DNA of 64,000 bases from Istiophorus platypterus. Lineage: Eukaryota; Chordata; Actinopteri; Istiophoriformes; Istiophoridae. Made by a program: the position numbers and the translations under genes. Location: contig CM029123.1 of NCBI GenBank assembly GCA_016859345.1, positions 5,417,501 to 5,481,500 on the forward strand, in the 5' to 3' direction. Below, in pieces: positions 50,616 through 63,030 of this stretch; the first letter of the stretch is position 1; each line of letters begins with the position of its first letter. The notes below the pieces were generated by a model. It was not told the DNA's origin. It did not search any database and was given only the letters and a program-made list of their open reading frames with translations.

Positions 50616-51203
50616 GGTCCCCAACACGTCTGATTTCGACTCCGTTTTTTTAAGGGCTTATACAAACACGGTCTAATAAGAGCATGAACAGCGTCTCTCG
50701 CATGCTCTCGGCCCGTGACAGAGACGAGGCGACACTTGGCAGAGAGCTGGAGCCAACTCTGTCCTCATCTCCGAGGAAGCTCTCGGCCGGTGCGGCGGCG
50801 GCGGACGAGCCGGTCGAGCGGCGCCGTCACGGTGGAAACCGGAGACGCGTCGACGCGACGACGTGTCCCGGAGCCCCGGCGGCGGAAAGACACGCGCGCG
50901 CCCGCCCGCCCGCACGCGCCCGCGGCGGCGTTTCCGCCACGGCGTTACGGTGACACGGGGCCCGGTCCGGCGCGGCCCCTCGCCCCGCGGGGGCCACACG
51001 GCCGTCCCGGCGACCGCCGGGTTACAGGAACCCCCCGCCCCCGCCCCGGAGCGGCGCTGCCCGCAAACTTAGTCCGACGGCGCGCCGTGCGACGCGAGGC
51101 GCACGGCGCGGCGTCGCTTGACGCTTCAAAGTGGCGTCGAACCGCCGTCAACTCGGACAACTACATCCTCCCGGGCAGCGCGCACAAGGAGCCGGGGCTG
51201 GCT

Positions 51204-51281
51204 GGAGGGATGGAGGGATGGACGGAGGGGACGGAGGGGACAGATGGACGGAGGGGACGGAGGGGACGGAGGGGACGGAGG
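51204..51281. repeat. GGACGGAGG-type minisatellite in the bcl6 CpG island
   Basis: GGAGGGAT units, then GGACGGAGGG-type units, tandemly repeated with one interruption (CAGATGGACGG). It is G-rich on the plus strand, so the bcl6 RNA would be C-rich here. The spacing of the G runs would allow quadruplex formation on the plus strand. Confidence 0.85.
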
Positions 51282-51669
51282 CGCTGCGCTCAAAACACTC
51301 ATCCCACTACAGCTCCACACCACGACCCGCTGTCAGCGCGGCGCGGCGCGGCGCGCTACGACGGCGGGGACGGCGGCTGCCGCCTGCCCCGCGGGTTCCG
51401 GCCGAGAAGCGCCAACGGCGCGGCGCCGAGGCGGAGACGTATCTGTCAAGAGAGCAGCGCGCCGCCTGTCACCGCAGGAGCCTCTCCAGAGTTTAAGACT
51501 CCTCGCTGCTCCGACCGCCAGCACACAACAGTCAAACACACGCAGCCCCGGCGCCGCAGACACTTTAACGCCACACACGGACCGACGGCGAAGTCTAAAA
51601 CATCAGCGATACATAGCAGATAACAACTTCGCGCCAAATTAGAGGGAAAAAAGGAATTTAAAAAATCAC

Positions 51670-52060
51670 CTGGTAGCGCTTTCCTAGAAACTTCTTGCAT
51701 CACCACTTCTAAGAACCCCAGTTCTAAGAATCAGACCAGCTCAATTCTCGGAATTTGAGCCCGAGACCGTACCACTTTCCCGGGGCAGGGGAGAGACGCG
51801 TTTCCCCCCCGCGGTGAAAACAACTCCTTTCCGAGGCAGTTATCTCAGCGCGGATCGGACGTGGCGACTCGAGGAGCGAGCTCTGCGCGGACCCGGTGTC
51901 CGAATGAGCGCAAAAACCCCCGATGGTGCCATAAAACGACGCGGGGAAGTGTTCGGCGGCGGCCCGGACCACCCCGCCGTTGGTTCAGTCCGCAGTCACA
52001 GGACGTCCAGCCGGCGACGTCACCAGTTCCTTAGACCCAGCCCCCGAGATTCTCAGAACT
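51670..52060 (-). promoter_or_regulatory. bcl6: predicted bcl6 noncoding exon 1 and core promoter
   Basis: A minus-strand donor ends at 51670, and CpG-rich sequence continues to about 52060, where composition falls to AT-rich. No TATA box is evident, and the start site cannot be placed. This position upstream of a BCL6 coding start matches the mammalian arrangement of a noncoding first exon in a CpG island. Confidence 0.5.
51681..51753 (-). promoter_or_regulatory. bcl6: cluster of four TTCNNNGAA (STAT/BCL6-type) sites in predicted bcl6 exon 1
   Basis: TTCCTAGAA at 51681-51689, TTCTAAGAA at 51707-51715 and at 51722-51730, and TTCTCGGAA at 51745-51753. All fit the palindromic STAT consensus, and the first is the textbook BCL6 binding sequence. 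Mammalian BCL6 is known to repress itself through such sites in exon 1 and to be controlled by STAT factors. Function here is inferred. Confidence 0.6.
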
Positions 52061-52312
52061 AATTTATATTCCGTGACTGAAGCGACGCATCGCTCCGTCG
52101 CCTCTCGTCGCATTTAACACACAGACCCAACATGTACAGACACAGACCGACATCCTAATTAGGCCCATGCGGACAGGTTGACGTGCCAGACTTGCTTTTC
52201 TTTTTAAACCCCAGAGCTCCGTGTTTCTGTTTTATTTTATTTTGTTTTTATTTTTATTTTATTTATTTTTTTTTTAAGACAGATTTCCCGCAGGTATGCT
52301 GACTTCATAGAT

Positions 52313-52347
52313 GGAGAGAGGGAGAGAGAGAGAGAGAGAGAGAGAGC
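52313..52347. repeat. (GA)n microsatellite
   Basis: Read directly, upstream of the bcl6 promoter region. Confidence 0.85.
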
Positions 52348-53433
52348 TGCGAATCACCGCCGGGGTTCGTTGAAAAAGGAGAAAGCTTTAGTTGACTGAT
52401 TATCTATAGGCAGACAGTTGAGCGTGTTTCATGCGGATGTGACTGGTAGGAGGTTGTTGTTTTGGTTTTTTTTTTTACCTTAGTCTCGGCGCATTGAGAG
52501 AAGCAGCGCTTATAGGTTAGACGGTGAGTTTCTCTGTGTTGTCATATAACGGGTCGTTCATTCGCTTCGCATCTGGTGTCGCGTTTAAACGACGGCGCCT
52601 TTGGCGGACAGTCAACCAGCCAGACACTCGGTCTACCTGCAGACGCGATCTGCTGTGAACCAACTCCACGATCACACGGAGAACTTGTTGCATGAAAGCG
52701 GAGCAGCACCGATCTGGATGCATGACATGAGCGGTGGCGGAGCCTGGCTGGAAGTTTTGAGAGTACATCTGTGTTTTAATTCAAACCGGGGCAACCGTGC
52801 CTCATGTTTAGAGTATCAGGGTTTACAACGCGATGAGAACTGTTGTCGAGTGTGATGTCAGGGTCAGGTTTGTGGTGTTTCTGGTGCTTCATGATTGCTT
52901 TGATATTATGTCCTTTTGTAACTCAATTGGACTCCTCCGCAGGCTATATCCTCTTCCTCAAAACACAGTTTAGTCTGACTTCAGCCCCTTGTTATGTGGA
53001 AGGCTGTTTTTCCTTAGAAAATGTCTCCTCCTTCCAGAAATAATATTTTTTTGATTGGATAATTGTGATTATTTGACAGGGGAGGATGCCAGTGAAACCG
53101 ACCATGTCAGCCGATGAGCACACATTACTCATGGTAATGCAAAGTGAGAGATTCCTGGAAAATTAACTGAATGCATTGCTGTATTTTTTTTTCTCCCTTC
53201 CATTTAATTTAAGGCATGTGTACTCCCTGTTGCATCATTTCTCAGAGTTGGGCAAGAATAAACTTCTCAGCCTGCTAGTGTTGTGTTTTACTTCATGCCC
53301 CCTTTAGTCTAAAACTTATCAGCAGCCAGGCTTTTGCATGAAATGATGGCATCAAAGAGAAGTCGAACTGTGTAGTTTGGTTTTCATCTGAGACCTGGTC
53401 TGAATTTACATATCCTTTACTGGTTGATAATAA

Positions 53434-53466
53434 GGGGTGTGTGTGTGTGTGTGTGTGGGGGGGGGG
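53434..53466. repeat. (TG)n followed by a poly-G tract
   Basis: About 11 TG units run straight into roughly ten G residues, read directly. Confidence 0.88.
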
Positions 53467-54460
53467 TTGCTTGCATGACTGCATCTGAAAGTTTTATGAA
53501 TTTCATGACTTGTGGGCATGCATTTACTGTCAGTGACTCACCTTGGAAACTTTGTTTGTGATGATTCCAGACTGCGGTGTCCCCGTCTTTTCTCATCCCA
53601 TTCACGCCCTGGCACAGGAGGAGCATTTGCTGTGCTGAGAATGACAAATAACAATAATTTTAAGATACTGTACGTTAGACTAAATTAAACAGTTAAAAGT
53701 GTTAATTTAGTGAAACTCTCTTCAAAATACCCTTCACCTTCAGTAGTTTTAATATTACAAAATAAAACGCAATATCCCTGACTCTCAAAATAGTCAATAT
53801 TTGCAGAATGTCTTGTACTGGATTAATTAGACCTAAATAAGTATAATGTGGTGGCACAATATCGATTAAATATTTGAATAATGGAGTTGACATTCTTCAT
53901 ATCATTATTTAGATCAGTGGGAAAACAAGGCTGAAACATAAGCCCCAGTGTAGTCAATGTTATTAGTATAAATAACTAATAAATAGCAAATCCCATGTTT
54001 GAACTGACAGCAGTGCCTTGTGGGTTTGTATTTTATTTTATAAAACTATCCTCATTAGGACTTTGAATACCTTGCTCCTTCTCTACAGCCACTGATCCTT
54101 TTTTTTCATTCAGTCTCTTAAAAAACATCTTGTGAATTTCTTGTGATCTAATACATTTGTTTTGATAATAGTTCAAATGTACAGAAAAGTCTGAAACACA
54201 TTTCAGCTTTTGATTTTAACACCAAATTAGTTTTCTTTTGAGTAACATGTAAACATTTCTCTAAATCTCATTAAAAATAAATAATAAAAAATGTTTCTTT
54301 AAGAAAATGAAACATATTTATGTTTGATACCAATGTCATTACACAGTAATCACTACAAGTCTTTTAACTGAGAGCAGGGACGTCAAAGAAGCCAGTTACC
54401 TTTGTAATTCGCTGAACAATAGACTGTGCATACACAACTAAATGAATCAGTTGAGGCTCC

Positions 54461-54517
54461 TTTCTTTTCTTTTCTTTTCTTTTCTTTTCTTTTCTTTTCT
54501 TTTCTTTTCTTTTCTTT
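54461..54517. repeat. (TTTCT)n microsatellite
   Basis: Eleven near-perfect pyrimidine pentamers, read directly. Confidence 0.92.
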
Positions 54518-56090
54518 TTAACCCTTTGTGCACTGACACACTCCACTGTAATATAACCGACATCTCCCTGTGGATTGCCCGAGCATCCGCCCATCTGGAT
54601 CCGGCATCCCACTAAAAACACTCCAGGTGTTCACAAACCATTGGGGAAAAAAGTCTCCAAAATAATTAAGACACACACTTTTACAGCAATCTCAGATTCA
54701 GCACTGCCAAATAAAGACTATCTTGAGTTCCAAACAAAGAGCAGCGTCAACTTTATTTCAATCCACTTGGGGGATGTTTAAGGCACTACAGCACAGTTAT
54801 GCATAATGCACGGCCATAAACCATCCAGGAGTTAGGAGAGAGATATGTAATTTACCAAGGCCCCATGCTGTGCCCAGCTATAGAAGGATGAGATAATTAC
54901 TGCAAATCCTTGGCAAACTTTTACTCAACCAATTCCTAGCAAAAATAAATGACCCACTTACAGAGGACAGGGAAAGAGCACAGGGTAGCTGATCAATATG
55001 CCCCTATCTAAACTGACAGGGGGAACATTGTCGCATTATGAACAGTGTATCAGTTAACACTTGCTCTCCATTCATGCTGTACAATTAAACAACGGGTCAT
55101 GACATTAAGGTCTCGGTCTCTTTGTCTAAGTGTCAAGCTGTTCAGAAACAATCACAGCCAAAGTGCGTTGTGAGTGATTCAAGTTTGCCCGGCCAGTAAC
55201 AGCTGCACATTAAAAAAAAAAAGAAAAATCTTGTACACTTCTGACACAGTGTGAAACATCTCAGAGCCGTATCATTGCCTACACTTGGTGCATGATAGGT
55301 CATTGAAAAGAAATGCCCACTGACAAAAGCCTGAGGCCCGGAGGTTGCCTCACTTTTTTTTTTCATAAACTGCACACTTTTGTCTCGTTTCACAGCAAAT
55401 TTCTGCCAACTTCAGTGTTCATTGTCAGCAAAGATGTGAGTGTGGAGTTTTGTTCTGAGAGGCATGATGCAACCAAGCTGTAACACCAAACAGATAATGC
55501 TGTTAGCTACAGAGGTCTTTTTAGTTCCTTTCTTTAAAAGAATTTCTTTTTATATTGCTAAGTTTCACTTTTTTTAACTCCATGCATCCCAGAAGCATTT
55601 CTTTTCTGCACTTGTCCACAACAAAGTTGCCTTTTGTCAAACGCCATCACAACTGCAAGTCTGAATCGTGGCAAAACTATAGTGTGTCAATAAAGAAAAA
55701 TGTTCTCTTGTTCTCGTACTGTATGTATTTATATCCTTTCCATGATCATGCGTTTGAACAGATAATTGAAAACATACAGTATGACATGCATAATTTATAA
55801 GAACATGATGTGAAATAAATAGATGTAGCGAAAAATTTTCTGATGATACTTCAAAAGATTTTTTGTGCAGGTAATGATGAGCGCACTTTACTTGGAAGCT
55901 TGCCTCTTGCTTTTAAATTAGCAGACAAACAGGCAAATCGCATTCTGACAAGAAAATATGCTGTGATGCTGCTGTGCATCTCTGCACTTACAGCCTGGGT
56001 TAAAAGTCAGCTTTCATCCCGAACAACAAGGTTAAACACACATAGGAAGGACCTTGCAGAGAGTCATGCTTATTTTTAAGGAATCCCATG

Positions 56091-56094
<4 letters not shown>

Positions 56095-56138
<44 letters not shown>
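56095..56138. repeat. (TA)n microsatellite
   Basis: About 22 TA units followed by short CA units, read directly. Confidence 0.92.
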
Positions 56139-56147
<9 letters not shown>

Positions 56148-58763
56148 ATACACACACATACTGTTGTTAGTATAACTGTGGATATAATCATATTTACAGT
56201 GATATCTATTCATTGGGTTTCAGAGTGTTGTCCTCACTTGCCTAATACTTTAATGGTGTATTAAAAAGTTATGCATGCATTTTTGAGTTACAACAACCAT
56301 ACACGTCTCAGCTTTAGAGGTTGATAACAAGTTTTATTCTGATCTATCAGTTGTTTCAAAAAGAAAATAAACACACTCACAACAACAACAACAAAAAAAA
56401 CATAGAAACTTTGAAGATAGTTTCTACAGTGCGCTTATGTGGATACCCTTGACTTCACCACCTTTGCCTGTGCAAGCTACATGCAAAGGTTACAGCCTGA
56501 GCAAAGACTTGTTAGTGGACTAGAATTCCAATTTAGTCAAATCAAAGCCTGTAGATGCACAAATTTTAATGCAGCCTGCAGAGTCCAACTTGATGGATTT
56601 TTCTAGGCATACCAGAAACACTCTCTTACCAGTCTGCCATCTGCTGGTTGATGGGTCAGTTACTTTCCCAGAACATGAGTATATACAATATATTACAAGT
56701 GTGCAGTAATAGTTATCCTCACAAATCTGAGTGTTCATTCTGTCTTCCTCTTTTCCCCCACATGTCCAGTGAAGCGGGAGTTCCAAGAGCACAGGAGGAG
56801 GAGTTGTTTTCAATTTGGGAAAAACCCCTGCACCGATCAGTTTTAAAGCCTTGTTATGTGTCCCTACATAGATTCAGTTTGGTATTTGAACAGAGGTATC
56901 ACTGTCTGATCGGGAGATTCGGTGCAGAGAAGCAAATGGTAAAGGGGGTCTTATTTCTTTGCACCACCCTCAATAATTATCCAATGAGGATCATCCGTCT
57001 GAATTTCCTGCACTGCTGTCACAACATCCAGCCGAGTTGTCGATCTTGATATGCTGGGTCTGTTTTGGAAACCCTGTGAGGCTCCTTCCTCATATCCCAG
57101 CACTTTTTTTGTTTAAGCTTCAACTTTAGGGACGTGCATCCTCCCATACTGTACGACAGCGATACTTGTACCCCAGGCGGTATTAACTGTAGTTAGCAAA
57201 ACTTGCAACAAGGTTGAAAAAGTTAACTAATAATATTAATGGTTAAAATTGTTAGCTAAGAGACAGTTAATATTTGTAATAATTACCTAAAAGTAAATGA
57301 TAAACAGATGATAAGTAAGTAAGAGTTACATATATATATCTATATAAAAGTAATGAAAATCAGCTGAAAACCCTTAAAACAATGGATAAACATGTAATAA
57401 TCAGTTTTAAAGTAAAGATGAAATTGGTAACTAAAAGTACCACATAGTGTTTGAAAGATCCAGCTTCTGCTGCTGTATGTGGTAGTTCTAGGAACACAGA
57501 CCTGAACAAACTGACCTAAAGTTGGACAATTTAAATGGATCAACATATGTTATAATGATTTCACATTTCACTTAAGTACACTTTTAAATGAATTGAAATT
57601 TAGGACTACATTAGACAAAGAGAGTGGGAACCACTGCAGTACAGCACAAGCTGTATCTATGTAAACTGCCTGTTTAGACACTAAATGTGTGCTCTAGCTC
57701 CTTCATTTCACATTGTGACTGGACAAGAAAACAAAAACACACCTGCTCTAGAAATGGTATCCAATGATTTTGAGAGTATCAGAATACCACAGATTAAACT
57801 CTACACAAATTTAAACAGGACTTTGTGCAAAAAAGATGCACATGGAACTGTAAGTATTGGAGTTCAAGCTTACCGTTTGGACTGTTTATGCAATAGAGGT
57901 AATATTTCTACTGTACTTCCACTGTGCCAGTGGAATCCCCCATTGTCAGCAAGTTCACAGTGGTGTTAATGATCAAGACCTAAACTTGCTAAACCAGTTA
58001 GAATTCTTTGTTTTGAATTATATACTGTAATGATTGTTCAGGTGTACTGTACATTTAATCTGGGGTGTTGTTTCTTGTAGAAGTAAAACTGAAGAGAAAT
58101 GCTCAATGGAAACAGTTCACATTATAACAGATTATAGAGATTCACCCTGCACAGCTACAGCGGCTCTCAGCTCTCATGTCATTCCCTCAGTTAACTGTTG
58201 CAGTTTGTTCTCCCTGCTGAGTCTCTCTCTCTCTTGCTCCTGCACGCCGTCATGCTGTGGCCCAATTTTGCTTTAAACTATAACAAATTCTCCCATGTGT
58301 CATTGCACCCACTGCCAAGTCAAAATAGCTTCCTACAGCTAATGCCAACTGCTGATACTGGTCTACAGGTCTGGTTAAACAGGAACTACACTCACCTAGC
58401 TCCGGGCAATTGTTCAACAAGAACCACGCACAAAGTAGCAGCAGTGCATTTAGCACATACACCATTTCAGTTCTCGGTCTCTATTGCCTCTGTGTAAGAA
58501 ACGTATCCCAAAATATGAATGTAATCCTTTGTGAGGCAATGTTAAATCACCATTAAACATAAGTAACTTCCTTACATAAACATAAGAGGTGAGTGCATTT
58601 ACAGCATGAAATTGTTTTCAAAAATGCTATAACAGTGGCTCTAGATGAGCTTTTTCTAAATTAATTTCATGATCTGGCATTAGCCCTCATACTTTGGTCG
58701 AGATTGCATCTGCATCAAACATTCACAGCCTCCATTAGTATATAGGTGTATTTTCATGTCAGC

Positions 58764-58914
58764 TTTTTTTTTTTTTTTTTTTTTTTGGTTTCCTCCAGCC
58801 AAAGCAGTAAATGGATTTAAATCCAACATGGAAACATGGGATTGGCGAGGATGAAAGCAATCCTACCAAGCCCCAGAAGTCAACTACTTTACAAAAAAAA
58901 AAAAAAAAAAAAAA
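58764..58914. repeat. poly(T) and poly(A) tracts facing each other across 106 bp
   Basis: A run of about 23 T at 58764-58786 and of 22 A at 58893-58914. The sequence between is single-copy-looking and not a known SINE to my eye. Confidence 0.85.
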
Positions 58915-60152
58915 GACTCTGGGCACTGACATAGGTTCACGAAGAGATAATTCCAGAATATCAAGGAAATAAATGCAGAACACATTAAATTCACATCTAC
59001 ATTTAAATTGTTATTTTTCAAACAAATAAACCCTTTTTTGAAACACCGTCTCATTTTCACTTTTCTTTCCTTTTCTTATCAAATTTTTGAGTTTTTTTTT
59101 GTTTGACGTGTATCATTCTTCCGACTTGTTAAAATTCAAGATGCTAGAAACAAATCATCTCATTTAACAATCAGGACTCATTCATTTGCATTTATGGAAG
59201 TGTGAAAATAAGGAAATTAACATGTTTTTGATTGCAATTTATTCTTACAAATATGTCATACTTGGCAGCGAATGTGTTCCTCCGTTCTTTCATTAAAAGT
59301 ATCTCTACAACCCAGGAAATGCCAGGTGGAAAGTGCTGATGTGAGAGAGCAGTGACACCTCCTGTGCTCAACACATTCATATAACTGTTATCTGTTCCAC
59401 ATCGCACTAACATTCTTGATATCTGCTGCACTTTGAAAAATGTTGTGCTCTGCATGTGCAGCCCCATATAGTTGTTGATAGTATTACATGAAATCAACAG
59501 AAAAAAAAAACAGCCGAGGTTTAGATTGCATTGTATTTTAGTGATCTGTTAAGTGTAAATTCAAACAATCAGAAAAGGTTCAGTGAGCTTGGACTGTATG
59601 CTGTGTAAAATTTTAGAAGACCTTTTGTCTTTTCAGCTTCAGGGTCATTTAAAAAACTGACCTTTTTCTTTCATGCACATCTGAAATTATTCTTGAAAGG
59701 CTACTTATAAAACTGACTTACATGAAAATGAAAAGGGAATCAAAAGGGTCTCACAGATTGCCCAGATCTTATCTTGCCTCACGGTAAATGTCTGTTTTAC
59801 ATGTTTTTACATACTGTAGAAAAAGCTATTTATTGCATTTGGTACTCCCATTTGCTTATCAGATGTCAGTTGTTCTTATCACGACCCCTGTCTACTGTAT
59901 ATCCTCTGAATTTACTTTGCATGCCCATCAATGTGGTGACTGAACAAGTGATTCAGCAGTTTACAGATTTGATCTCAGAGATTAGCTGGCCATCATAAAA
60001 ACTGTATGGAAATATACAGTTTTGTCACTCAGTGCAAGACAGGTGTTAGCAAGCCTGTGTTTGTGGCCTTTGCATGAGTACGTTTGGCTGTAGGGCTGAT
60101 GTTCTTGCTGTTCTCAGTATTTTTTGTTGGTTCAAAATGATTGTAATAAGAA

Positions 60153-60181
60153 GGTTAGGGTTAGGGTTAGGGTTAGGGTTA
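60153..60181. repeat. interstitial telomere-like (GGTTAG)n repeat
   Basis: More than four consecutive TTAGGG units are read directly. Single-copy-looking sequence lies on both sides, so it is interstitial. Confidence 0.9.
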
Positions 60182-61752
60182 CGTCTCAGTTCACTTTGCG
60201 CTACTCTTGAATGGGAGAAAAGAGAATGTGGAGAACTACACAATCAATCCCACTGATAATAACAAAATATAGTATAATGTGGTGTTGGATATAGCAAAAT
60301 TCTTAATGTCCCTTATTACCAGGTCACAGCTCTTTGTCCTTACACAGTATATTACAGTATATGGAAAGCACTGGTAATATAACATTCCAAAGCTGCATGT
60401 GTTAATATGTCAAGTTTCAGAGACTCTTATTTTCATCTGAACTTTTTCATTTATTTTAAATTCAATTACAGTTTACAAAGAATCCATTCTCTTTCCACAT
60501 GAAAGATATTTAAAAAAATTGCAAAATTCTCATTTTAACTTGCAAAGGTGTTCAGAAACAGAAGAAAGAGCTCTCACCTTTTTTCTGCTGGAAGGAGTGG
60601 GGCATGATGGGATCTGTAGTGGGAATCAGGTGTCAGTGCTGGACCTTGATTTCAAAGCTTTGAGCCTAAGCCTTGGAATTGAAGGGGCCTCTTCTGCAGT
60701 TCCAAAAGTCTTTTTTTTTCGCGGCACCAGTCACAGAGATCAATTGGCTTTTCTCCCAGACGATGGTAAGATCCTGGAGACCAGCAAAAAACAAAACAAA
60801 AAAAAAAAAACAACAACAACAAAAAAAAAACCAACTGATTTCACCAGAGTTGTCTTTGTCTGGCAAGTAGCTAGATGATCCAGGATCTAGAGTGTGACTG
60901 GTGCCCGAGCGTCTCCCTGAGTGGCAGCTAAGGCTTGGAGGGATGAAGCTGTCTTCAGTGCAAAAGGGCACCGAATCTGTGTCTGGCGTTGGCGGAGCAG
61001 CTCTGGTGAAGCCTCGTGTCTGTTGTTGTTCAGCAGGATGGGAACGCTTCTGGAAAGGCGGGCACGGCAGCAGGGCTGAAGTGAGTCAAGTCGACTGAGC
61101 ACGCTTCATGTCAGTGAAACGGTCCACAGGGCATCTCTGGCTCTCTGAGCTGATAGGCCGTCTGCACTCTAGCATTCATTGATTGTAGCACTCAGTCACT
61201 CCACTTTTCCATGAATGCTAAAACCGGCAGGCTGAGTTTGGGAAAAGAAAAGAAGAAAAAAAACCAACGAGATTAAACAGCCTGTAAAATAATCCCAGTT
61301 TTTCTATATATAATTCATTTGAATGAAGAGTCTAAAATCCCATTAAACCACAGGAGCACAAAACATAGACTAGCAGTGCCTTTAATGTGGAGAAACTCAC
61401 GGAGCTCAGGCCATCTGCCAGATCAGAGTTTTTCATATACAGCAATGACACATTGTTTTATAAACAGAGCTTTTATACAACAAACATTTCAGTGTCCTAG
61501 AGCATTAATCTACCTAAGCTTATCTCAATCCATGGAACTAGATATTGCTCTTTATAACTTGTCTAGCGGAGGGGGTGTTATTACATCACACCAGCTGTCA
61601 CTTCAACCTGCCACAGCCAATAGGAAGGTCAGTAATGTTGCTGCTAGAGAGAAAATTAGGGAGGAAAATCCTGAAACTCTAATGCAATATTTAAAAAAAA
61701 AAAAGGTAACATCAGTGTTAAATTTGTTTAGTGCATCTGTTTAGAGTGTAGT

Positions 61753-61800
<48 letters not shown>

Positions 61801-62150
61801 CATTTACTTTTTGGGAAAAGCAAGGCATTTTCTGCACATGAATCCATTGTGTAAATGTAAAAGGAGGTTGCTGAATGCATGTGTATCAGCATGTTATCAA
61901 ATTTGACACTTGATGTTGATCTCAGATTAAATGAATACACATGCTGTCTGTGCAGATAAGCTCACCTCAGCGGGTAAGAACTCCCAAAGCTCTCACCATT
62001 ACCAACATTACATGCTGCATAGCATTACTGTGTTAGCATCAGGCACTGTTTGGTTTTAAGTGCAGTCATCATTACAGAAAAGCAAAATAGGAATGCATCA
62101 AAATGTGCATTTATACGGGAATAACTAAATATCAGAGGGACATTCTATAT
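60182..62150. other. gene-poor interval with a moderately GC-rich patch
   Basis: The patch at about 60890-61150 is richer in GC than its surroundings, but neither strand gives a recognisable exon. A TA microsatellite lies at 61757-61796 and A-rich tracts at about 60786-60830. Confidence 0.4.
61757..61796. repeat. (TA)n microsatellite
   Basis: About 19 TA units, read directly. Confidence 0.9.
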
Positions 62151-62151
62151 A

Positions 62152-62213
<62 letters not shown>

Positions 62214-62244
62214 TATATATATATATATAGATATGAATATATGT

Positions 62245-62278
<34 letters not shown>

Positions 62279-62279
62279 T
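62145..62279. repeat. (TA)n-(TG)n compound microsatellite
   Basis: A long TA tract with GATA interruptions, followed by a TG tract, read directly. Confidence 0.93.
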
Positions 62280-62439
62280 TGACAGATCTGTCCATGTACA
62301 GTATGTTCATTGCAGCCATGGGATAATCCATTGGATGAGTGGACTAATATTCAGCCAATCCTTCTAAAGCCAAATTAGTCCAACACATTTCCATCATATT
62401 TCAGAATAAAGCAGCCCTAACAATCTGAGCTCTTGGGAT

Positions 62440-63030
62440 ACTGATGGCAAATGACCGGTGAGCCCTCAGATCCCTGTGATCCAGGGATAAACTTCTCATG
62501 AAGCAGCTTAAATCTCTGAGGTGACACACAAATGACAGCCAACGACAGGTCACACCGCCTCGGAGGAAAACTTTGACTACTGTATTCTCCTCTTACTGTC
62601 ACCGCCGAACACCGTGAGGCTGGGAGAGAACCTGGACGCCGCTGAATAGAAATTACAATAAAGACATCAAGACTGACTGCAGCCCAAGTTGTCGACCCCC
62701 CTCCCCTACTCCATGGGGCTTATAAGAGGATGGCTTCTGTACAGCAGTGTATGAGTGACCTTAATCATCAGAGGGATATTTGGGTTTTATTTGGCAGCAA
62801 TGAGATGCACGCGGTCATCACTGTGCTCGAATGGCAGGCATAAAAAATGAGAGAGGGGCGAGGTCGGTTTGCAAAGTGTAATCCATATCATCCCGTTACA
62901 GAGGCTGCGTTGCTGTCAGCCCCGGGCCAAACAGAGTCAAACACATTTTGATGTTGATAATGATGTCGGATTACGCTGTCATCTGATGTAATTTCGGCCT
63001 GCATCAAATTAACAAAAGAGGGATCAACCA
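62440..63030. promoter_or_regulatory. candidate conserved noncoding element upstream of bcl6
   Basis: Complex, non-repetitive sequence lacking open frames, containing motifs such as TTAATCATCAGAGGG, TGATAATGATGTCGGATTACG and TGATGTAATTTCGGCCTGCA. It stands out from the neighbouring low-complexity AT sequence. The call is by appearance only; conservation is not tested. Confidence 0.25.

Larger units (their letters stand above)
49519..51669 (-). other. bcl6: bcl6 intron 1 (5' untranslated) with CpG island
   Basis: The coding exon begins at 49518 after the acceptor CTATTTGCAG. The predicted noncoding exon 1 donor is CCAG|GTGATT at 51670/51669. About 50.2-51.6 kb is extremely GC- and CpG-rich, with GGCG/CGCG runs and a purine-rich minisatellite. 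An additional small noncoding exon cannot be excluded. The long plus-strand open frames here look compositional and are not called. Confidence 0.5.
52061..54460. other. region upstream of bcl6, no gene recognised
   Basis: It contains a T-rich tract (52228-52278), a GA microsatellite and a TG/G tract. Open frames are short and unlike known proteins. Confidence 0.5.
54518..60150. other. gene-poor interval, no coding exon recognised
   Basis: Single-copy-looking AT-rich sequence with microsatellites (TA at 56095-56138) and a T-run/A-run pair (58764-58914). The piece 54780-55110 has mixed, non-repetitive composition with short homeobox-like ATTA/TAAT cores and could be a conserved noncoding element, but this cannot be judged without alignment. 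Confidence 0.4.

Noticed and set aside
50715..51623. 302-codon open frame in the GC-rich region (plus strand), with similar long frames in other phases
   Set aside because: The product is low-complexity Arg/Pro/Ala/Gly in every frame, as expected from CpG-island composition where stop codons are rare. No known domain, and it lies in bcl6 intron 1.
60153..60181. True chromosome end
   Set aside because: Too short, and ordinary sequence continues for almost 4 kb beyond it.
60895..61110. Possible exon in the GC-richer patch, on either strand
   Set aside because: Frames of 65-71 codons on both strands, no domain, no convincing splice pair; kept only as a composition note.
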